6,854 nt of DNA from Crocinitomicaceae bacterium (GTDB lineage: Bacteria; Bacteroidota; Bacteroidia; Flavobacteriales_D; Crocinitomicaceae). Below are positions 1-5,016 of this stretch, one piece after another. Below the pieces are notes generated by a model. The model saw only the letters and a list, made by a program, of their open reading frames with translations, did no database searches and was not told the origin of the DNA. Each line of letters starts with the position of its first letter. Within the stretch, counting starts at the first letter, position 1. The translations under genes and the position numbers were made by a program. The DNA lies in the NCBI GenBank assembly GCA_003512365.1, contig DORI01000211.1:9806-16659 (forward strand). The letters run 5' to 3'.

Positions 1-63
1 GAAGAGTTAACTCTTGCGATTTCTGAAGCTAAAGAACAGGTACTTAAATTTATTGAAAAATGA
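1..63 (+). CDS. C-terminal tail of upstream gene, probably guanylate kinase (5' end outside window)
   Basis: Frame 1 is open from the window edge to a TGA at 61-63 and encodes 20 residues: EELTLAISEAKEQVLKFIEK. This amphipathic, helix-like tail resembles the end of bacterial guanylate kinase (GMP + ATP to GDP + ADP), and gmk commonly lies directly before nadD in Bacteroidota. That order and the tail are the only support; the P-loop and GMP-binding parts are outside the window. The stop codon overlaps the nadD start (ATGA at 60-63), so the two genes are very probably co-transcribed and may be translationally coupled. Coding is fairly certain; the gmk identity is an inference from position and a short tail. 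Confidence 0.6.
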   Translation, partial: EELTLAISEAKEQVLKFIEK

Positions 64-674
64 GGATAGGCTTGTACTTTGGCACATATAATCCTATTCA
101 CGTCGGACATCTCGTCATTGCCAATTACATGGTGGATTACACAGATTTGGACCAAGTGTGGTTGGTGGTGTCTCCACACAATCCCTTGAAAGATAAATCA
201 TCCTTGTTACCAGATTTTCATCGCTTGGCCTTAGTACGGGAAGCCATTTTCGATAATCCAAAATTAAAAGCGAGTGATGTTGAGTTTCACTTATCCAAAC
301 CAAGTTATACGGTTACTACCTTAACTTTTTTAAACGAAAAGTATCCTCAGCACGAATTTGCATTGATCATGGGAGAAGATAACCTTCGCACGTTTCATAA
401 ATGGTATAATTATGAAAAACTGTTGGCCAAGCATCATATCTATGTGTATCCTAGAGTGCTGACCATTCAAGAAGAGGCAGAAGTAAATTCTATTTCTACA
501 CAGCATCAACAGGAGTTGTACCAACATGACCACATCCATTTCTGTGATGACGCACCTGTCATGAAGGTTTCATCTAGTTTTATTCGTCAAGCCATAAAAG
601 AAAAAAAAGACGTTCGGTATTTACTTACTGAACCCGTTCACCGCTATATCGACGAAATGAATTTTTACAAATAA
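60..674 (+). CDS. nadD: Nicotinate-nucleotide adenylyltransferase (NadD)
   Basis: NadD transfers AMP from ATP to nicotinate mononucleotide, giving deamido-NAD+, the step before NAD synthetase in the cytoplasmic NAD pathway. The 204-residue length is normal for the family. The N-terminal nucleotidyltransferase fold carries G8-T-Y-N-P-I-H14-V-G-H17, matching the (T/H)xGH-type ATP-binding motif. Residues 38-45 (SPHNPLKD) and 105-115 (GEDNLRTFHKW) are the substrate-pocket segments seen in NadD proteins of this phylum. The C-terminal SSSFIR at 171-176 is the second ATP-phosphate-binding motif, followed by the usual 'VRYLLTEPVHRYI' end. The ATG at 60 is supported because it begins just before the catalytic beta strand and overlaps the preceding stop by 4 bases. 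No key residue is missing, and the gene appears intact. Confidence 0.96.
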   Translation: MRIGLYFGTYNPIHVGHLVIANYMVDYTDLDQVWLVVSPHNPLKDKSSLLPDFHRLALVREAIFDNPKLKASDVEFHLSKPSYTVTTLTFLNEKYPQHEFALIMGEDNLRTFHKWYNYEKLLAKHHIYVYPRVLTIQEEAEVNSISTQHQQELYQHDHIHFCDDAPVMKVSSSFIRQAIKEKKDVRYLLTEPVHRYIDEMNFYK

Positions 675-707
675 TTAAAATAGCTCGTTTCAAGGAGTAA
701 ATAGAAA

Positions 708-784
708 ATGATTGATACCTCAGATTTGCTATGAATGATATTCGTGCAATTAAATATGAACTTCTTTTTTGTATTCGTGTTTAG
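708..784 (+). other. Two possible overlapping mini-ORFs in the nadD–SDR gap
   Basis: The 117-base gap after nadD holds ATG at 708 (8 codons, MIDTSDLL, stop 732-734) and a second ATG at 731 (17 codons, MNDIRAIKYELLFCIRV, stop 782-784), overlapping as ATGA. An AAGGAG at 692-697 sits 10 bases before the first ATG and resembles a Shine-Dalgarno sequence. The second ORF ends 7 bases before the next gene's ATG at 792. The octamer TATTCGTG occurs twice, at 739-746 and 772-779, 33 bases apart. This could be a leader controlling the downstream gene, but ORFs this short arise by chance and Bacteroidota rely little on Shine-Dalgarno pairing. I do not claim they are translated. Confidence 0.15.
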
Positions 785-791
785 AAAGTAG

Positions 792-1556
792 ATGAAGAGA
801 ATTCTTTTAATAGGTGCGGGTTGGCTTGGCAAGCAGATAACTGAAACGCTCATTAAAAATGGCTATGAAGTAGCAATTAGTTCTAGATCGAAAGAAAAGT
901 TAAAGGCTTACGATGAAAATTGCATAAAAATTTGCGTTTCTTTTGATAAAGGTAAATGCATTTTTTCGGAAGATATAGCACAATATGAGCAGGTTATAAT
1001 ATGTTTGCCTCCTATTCCATACTACGCTGTTAGTATTCAAACCATAGCGAGTGAACTTTCCCCAGATACTAAAATTATCTTTACGAGTTCAACGGGAATT
1101 TATGAGGAATCTACTGAAATTATAGATGAAAATTCTAAGATTAAATATGACCATATACTCTGGCAGGTCGAAAAGATAATTCGTAATCGCAAATCATATT
1201 CTATCCTAAGATTAGGTGGATTGATCGGTCCGGGACGACATCCGGTGAAACATTTGCTAACTAAACCTTATTTGGACGGTGGAAAAAATGTCGTGAATTT
1301 AATCCATTCATTTGATATCTGTTCTGCTATGCTCCACGTTCTCAATGATACGAAACTTCAATCAACTTATAATCTTGTTTCTCCTCATCACCCATCAAGA
1401 GGAGATTATTACACAGAAGCAGCAAAAGAATTAGCTGAAAAAAAACTAGTGGTTGATTATATATTAAGCGAGAATAAGCAAGTGGATGGCTCAAAAATTG
1501 TGAAAGAATTGGGCTTCAATTATTCAACCAGGCTTGATGAGTGGCAAACTTTTTAA
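792..1556 (+). CDS. Atypical/extended SDR-family NAD(P)-binding protein (epimerase-like, YeeZ-type)
   Basis: This 254-residue protein has an N-terminal Rossmann fold: beta strand 3-7, then G8-A-G-W-L-G13 (GxGxxG), and after beta 2 the sequence S30-S-R32-S, whose Arg suggests NADP(H) over NAD(H). Residues 66-74 (EQVIICLPP) and 94-104 (KIIFTSSTGIY) match the beta 4 and beta 5 region of extended SDRs. Residues 139-150 (LRLGGLIGPGRH), 170-175 (LIHSFD) and 193-206 (YNLVSPHHPSRGDY) match the substrate-domain motifs of the NAD-dependent epimerase/dehydratase group. The YxxxK catalytic pair is not in its expected place: the helix after TGIY reads HILWQVEKII (121-130), with Trp where Tyr is expected. 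This resembles YeeZ-like atypical SDRs, whose substrates are mostly unknown. It may be a reductase, an epimerase or a non-catalytic NADP-binding protein. It follows nadD by 117 bases and precedes the surface-protein gene by 45, with no obvious functional link to either. Confidence 0.85.
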   Translation: MKRILLIGAGWLGKQITETLIKNGYEVAISSRSKEKLKAYDENCIKICVSFDKGKCIFSEDIAQYEQVIICLPPIPYYAVSIQTIASELSPDTKIIFTSSTGIYEESTEIIDENSKIKYDHILWQVEKIIRNRKSYSILRLGGLIGPGRHPVKHLLTKPYLDGGKNVVNLIHSFDICSAMLHVLNDTKLQSTYNLVSPHHPSRGDYYTEAAKELAEKKLVVDYILSENKQVDGSKIVKELGFNYSTRLDEWQTF

Positions 1557-1575
1557 CTAAATAAATAACATTTGG

Positions 1576-1587
1576 CGTAATTTTACG
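1576..1587. repeat. Short inverted repeat upstream of the secreted-protein gene
   Basis: CGTAA at 1576-1580 and TTACG at 1583-1587 are perfect inverted arms around a 2-base centre (TT). They lie in the 45-base gap between the SDR stop and the ATG at 1602. The short, AT-rich element could be a regulator half-site pair, but it is too short to form a terminator hairpin on its own and has no U-tract directly after it. Function is unknown, and chance is a fair explanation. Confidence 0.25.
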
Positions 1588-1601
1588 TCTTTACTTAAGA
1601 T

Positions 1602-4271
1602 ATGAGATTTTTACTGGCATTTGTACTTTTTTTAAGTGTGTTTGAGTATCGTGCTTCTCATATTATTGGTGGTGATATCTATTACGACTATTTAGGAAAT
1701 AATCAATATAGGTTTTTTATTACGCTTTACAGAGATTGTAATTCAACAGGTGCAGAATATGATAATCCATTAAAATTAACGATTTACAATGCTGGTGGTG
1801 TGCTTATTCAAGATTTAAGTGTCCCATTTCCAGGTAGCGTTATACTTCCTCTTAACTTTAATAACCCATGTGCAACACCTCCAACAAATATTTGCGTAGA
1901 ACGGGCAATTTATTCTACCGTAGTAACTTTACCACCAACTCCCGGAGGGTACACGGTGAGTTACCAACGCTGTTGTAGGGGACCCAATATAAGTAATTTG
2001 ATAAATCCTGATGACGCAGGATTAACGTTAACAACCCACGTTCCTGGTTCAGAAACCGGTTTTACCAATAACAGCAGTCCCCGCTTCAATAATTATCCAC
2101 CAATTTTATTATGTAACAACGAAGAAAAAGTCATTGATCATTCAGCCACAGATCCAGATGGCGATTCATTGGTTTACGGATTAATCACCCCATTTACAGG
2201 TGCTTCATCGGCAAATCCTGCACCAAACCAAGCCTTACCACCTCCTTATTTTCCAGTTCAATGGATAGGGCCATTCAGTGCACAATCCCCACTCGGTCCG
2301 GGCTCAGTAACAACGATTAATCCACAAACTGGAATTCTTACAGTTAATCCCAATATGATTGGATTGTTCGTGGTTGGAGTTGTGGTTAAAGAATACAGAA
2401 ATGGAGAATTGGTAGGACAGACCATTCGCGATTTTGTATTTCGGGTATTTAATTGCAACATTACCTTACAAGCTATTCTGCCACAACAGGAAGATTTAGC
2501 AACGTTTATTTCTTATTGTCAAGGATTAACCGTTCAATTTGAGAATAACTCATACGGAGGTTCTTCGTATTCATGGGATTTTGGAGTTCAAGGAACTAAT
2601 AGCGATGTTAGTACTGCATTTGCGCCGGTTTTTACCTTTCCTCAACCTGGAACATATGAAGCTCGACTTATTGTTAATCAAGGACAACCTTGTACGGACA
2701 CAGCATTTATGACTGTTACGATCAATAATCCTTTGAGTATTTCATGGACAAGTCAAGATTCACTTTGTATTCTTAATAATTCGTTTGACTTTGTCGGAAA
2801 TATGTCGAATCCATCTGCAAATTTTTCTTGGGTCTTTGATGCTGACGCACAAGTTGGCGGTTTATCCTCATTGTTTATAAATGATGTAAACTTCACACAA
2901 CCAGGATTCCATACAATTACAATTAATGGAGACGATGGAGACTGTCAAACGAGCTTTACGGATTCAATTTTTATTTTTGATCTGCCTATTAGTAATTTCA
3001 ACGTTCCTGTAAATGAGCAATGTTTAGGGTTGACGATACCGTTTGAGAATACTTCTCAAAATGCCATCTCTTATCTGTGGGATTTCGGAGAAAATAACAC
3101 CCCAACTGACCAATCAGCAGAATTTGAACCTATACATTTTTACAATAATCCTGGAAATTTCATGGCACAATTGATTGCCAGCTCAGCGCCTGGATGCTCG
3201 GATACAAGCGAGGTACAAATTACAGTATTGGAGCCTTTAATTATGTCAATTACACATGATGATTCTCTATGTATTACAGATGGTCTATTTGACTTTTTAT
3301 CAACGGTTAGTGGTCCTCCGAATTACTCCTTGGAATGGTTATTTGGCGCTGATGCCAACCCTAGTTCGGCCACAACTCCAGATGTTGATAACGTTCAATA
3401 CAGCGATTTTGGTTTACAGCCCGTTATGCTAATAGGGCGATATGATGTCTGCGCAGATACCGTATTTTCAGTTGTGCGTGTATTCGGTGAACCGTCTATA
3501 AATTTTGTTTATGTGAATTCTTTGCAATGTGCACCCTCAACAGCAGTATTTGTTAATCAGAGTTTTAGTGATGGACCTGCAAGCTTTTCCTGGGAATTTG
3601 GAGATGGAGGATCGGCTCAAACATTTAGCCCTAGTCACGTGTACACAGATGTTGGGAGTTATAGTGTGGGACTCACGATGATTACGTCAACAGGTTGCAT
3701 AGATACGTTATACATGTTACAACAAGACTTAGTTGTTGTTCATCCAAGACCTGTGGCAGGTTTTAGCGTTTCCCCTCAGTTAACGGATATTTGTAACGCG
3801 GAAGTTTCGTTTATCGATCAATCACAGGATGGTAACCAATACCTTTATTTATTCGACAATGGATTTGGATCAACACAGGCCAATTTCATTCACACGTATA
3901 CAAATGCGGGATCTGATTATCCGCTTCAGATTGTTACCAATCAATTTGGATGTTCAGATTCAGCAAGAAATACTGTGATGATTGAACCTTTTGCGATTTA
4001 TGTGCCAAATACCTTTATTCCCGATGCTAACAAGTTGAATGATATCTTTATTCCACGCACTGATTTCGAAACCAATGGGTGGGAGTTTACAATTTACAAT
4101 AAGTGGGGCGAGCGAATTTTTTATAGCGAGGAAATAAATTATGGTTGGAACGGGACCTATCTAGGTAAAGATTGTCAAGAAGGGACTTATACCTGGACTC
4201 TCAAATATAAGGGCTGTGATTCTCCTGTTGCTTGGAGATTAATTCATGGTTTTGTCAATCTTTTGAGGTGA
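1602..4271 (+). CDS. Secreted PKD/Ig-like repeat protein with T9SS gliding-motility-type C-terminal domain
   Basis: This 889-residue protein is predicted to be exported by Sec and then moved to the cell surface or medium by the type IX secretion system. Residues 1 to about 19 form a signal peptide (MRFLLAFVLFLSVF core, cleavage probably near A18/S19). The mature protein opens with SHIIGGDIYYDY and YRDC (43-46), a conserved N-terminal domain of about 265 residues found in many Bacteroidota surface proteins. It includes paired cysteines C124-C125, a DPDGDSLVY segment (184-192) that looks calcium-binding, and EYRNG...DFVFRVFNC (264-285). From about 296 to 795 there are six PKD/Ig-like domains; the clearest have WDFG/WEFGDGG cores at 325, 493 and 664. 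Residues 797-889 are the CHU_C/TIGR04131 domain: YVPNTFIPD, NDIF, FTIYNKWGERIF, GWNGTYLGKDCQEGTYTW, ending HGFVNLLR. The role is probably adhesive or structural; no enzymatic domain is seen. The ATG at 1602 directly precedes the signal peptide. Its stop lies 1 base from the stop of the convergent lptB. Confidence 0.92.
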   Translation: MRFLLAFVLFLSVFEYRASHIIGGDIYYDYLGNNQYRFFITLYRDCNSTGAEYDNPLKLTIYNAGGVLIQDLSVPFPGSVILPLNFNNPCATPPTNICVERAIYSTVVTLPPTPGGYTVSYQRCCRGPNISNLINPDDAGLTLTTHVPGSETGFTNNSSPRFNNYPPILLCNNEEKVIDHSATDPDGDSLVYGLITPFTGASSANPAPNQALPPPYFPVQWIGPFSAQSPLGPGSVTTINPQTGILTVNPNMIGLFVVGVVVKEYRNGELVGQTIRDFVFRVFNCNITLQAILPQQEDLATFISYCQGLTVQFENNSYGGSSYSWDFGVQGTNSDVSTAFAPVFTFPQPGTYEARLIVNQGQPCTDTAFMTVTINNPLSISWTSQDSLCILNNSFDFVGNMSNPSANFSWVFDADAQVGGLSSLFINDVNFTQPGFHTITINGDDGDCQTSFTDSIFIFDLPISNFNVPVNEQCLGLTIPFENTSQNAISYLWDFGENNTPTDQSAEFEPIHFYNNPGNFMAQLIASSAPGCSDTSEVQITVLEPLIMSITHDDSLCITDGLFDFLSTVSGPPNYSLEWLFGADANPSSATTPDVDNVQYSDFGLQPVMLIGRYDVCADTVFSVVRVFGEPSINFVYVNSLQCAPSTAVFVNQSFSDGPASFSWEFGDGGSAQTFSPSHVYTDVGSYSVGLTMITSTGCIDTLYMLQQDLVVVHPRPVAGFSVSPQLTDICNAEVSFIDQSQDGNQYLYLFDNGFGSTQANFIHTYTNAGSDYPLQIVTNQFGCSDSARNTVMIEPFAIYVPNTFIPDANKLNDIFIPRTDFETNGWEFTIYNKWGERIFYSEEINYGWNGTYLGKDCQEGTYTWTLKYKGCDSPVAWRLIHGFVNLLR
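2499..3734 (+). repeat. Internal tandem repeat: two-domain (A-B) module, two full copies plus a third A
   Basis: Within the secreted protein, residues 300-467 and 468-636 align as a duplicated unit, followed by a third A half at about 637-711. Anchors C306/C474, F313/F481, W325/W493, P349/P517, C364/C532 and D386/D554 are each exactly 168 residues apart. After a one-residue shift, W410/W579, the ADA at 414/583 and C448/C617 are 169 apart. The A domain is a canonical PKD type (C-x-G-L-T, FEN, WDFG, PG). The B domain is divergent, with DSLCI, FDF and W-x-F-x-ADA. The third A (C643, W664 in WEFGDGG, C699) is offset from the second by 167-171. The nucleotide copies have clearly drifted, so the duplication is not recent. 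Confidence 0.85.
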
Positions 4272-4272
4272 T

Positions 4273-5004
4273 CTAATTCTTTTTCCTGAGAATGAAATTT
4301 TGCCCTAAGTAAACTTTCCGGACTTGTTCATCCGCCGCTAAATCTTCTGCCGTTCCTGATTTTAATATACTTCCCTCGAAAAGCAGGTATGCACGATCAG
4401 TAATAGACAATGTTTCTTGTACATTGTGATCTGTAATTAGAATCCCAATATTTCTCTTCTTTAGCTCCCAAACAATACTTTGAATATCCTCGACGGCAAT
4501 TGGGTCTACTCCCGCAAAAGGTTCGTCAAGCAGAACAAACTTTGGATCTGTTGCCAGCGCTCTAGCGATTTCTGTTCTTCTTTTTTCGCCACCAGAGAGT
4601 CTGTTACCTAAATTTTTTCTTACATGTTGTAGGCTAAATTCGTTGAGTAACTGCTCCAATTTTTGCTCGCGAGAAGGTCTGTCAAGGTTTGTCATCTCTA
4701 AAATAGCCATGATGTTATCTTCCACGCTGAGTTTACGAAAAACAGAAATTTCTTGAGGCAAATATCCAATTCCCATTTGCGCTCTTTTGTACATGGGGAG
4801 TTTAGTAATCTCAGTATCATCAAGAAAAACTTTTCCCTTGTCTGGACGAACGAGACCAACAATCATATAAAACGAGGTTGTTTTTCCTGCACCATTTGGT
4901 CCAAGAAGGCCAACAATTTCACCTTGATTTACCTCGAATGACACATTGCGAACCACAGTGCGACCTTTGTATGTTTTTTCAATATGTTGGGTATGGAGCT
5001 TCAC
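4273..5004 (-). CDS. lptB: LPS export ABC transporter ATP-binding protein LptB
   Basis: LptB is the cytoplasmic ATPase of the Lpt machine (LptB2FG with LptC, LptA and LptDE), which extracts lipopolysaccharide from the inner membrane and drives it to the outer membrane. All ABC ATPase motifs are intact in the 243 residues: Walker A GPNGAGKTT (35-43), Q-loop Q84 in YLPQE, signature LSGGEKRR (136-143), Walker B FVLLDEP (156-162) with catalytic E161, D-loop GVDP (165-168) and switch H193 in TDHNV. The TYKGRTVV opening, 'MIVGLVRPDKG' and the C-terminal YLGQNF are typical of LptB rather than other ABC subunits. The start is GTG at 5004; no in-frame start lies between it and the preceding stop, and it gives the expected family N-terminus. 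The gene follows the DUF5686 gene by 12 bases, so it is probably expressed from the same transcript. The permease genes lptF and lptG are not in the window. Confidence 0.95.
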   Translation of the reverse strand: MKLHTQHIEKTYKGRTVVRNVSFEVNQGEIVGLLGPNGAGKTTSFYMIVGLVRPDKGKVFLDDTEITKLPMYKRAQMGIGYLPQEISVFRKLSVEDNIMAILEMTNLDRPSREQKLEQLLNEFSLQHVRKNLGNRLSGGEKRRTEIARALATDPKFVLLDEPFAGVDPIAVEDIQSIVWELKKRNIGILITDHNVQETLSITDRAYLLFEGSILKSGTAEDLAADEQVRKVYLGQNFILRKKN

Positions 5005-5016
5005 AAAACGAAGGTA

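Noticed and set aside
601..608. Run of eight A in nadD as a slippage or frameshift site
   Set aside because: The frame reads normally through it as GAA AAA AAA GAC, and the family C-terminus follows intact, so there is no sign of programmed slippage.
721..728. CAGATTTG as a Bacteroidota -7 promoter box (TAnnTTTG) in the nadD–SDR gap
   Set aside because: It has one mismatch, and no TTG/TTTG -33 box lies at a proper distance upstream.
1578..1585. TAATTTTA as a -7 box for the surface-protein gene
   Set aside because: It lacks the final G of TAnnTTTG, no -33 element is found at the right spacing, and it overlaps the inverted repeat.
4276..4293. ATTCT (4276-4280) and AGAAT (4289-4293) as a terminator stem between the convergent genes
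   Set aside because: The arms are only 5 bp, AT-rich, with an 8-base loop, and lie inside the lptB coding end. Such a stem would be too weak for an intrinsic terminator.
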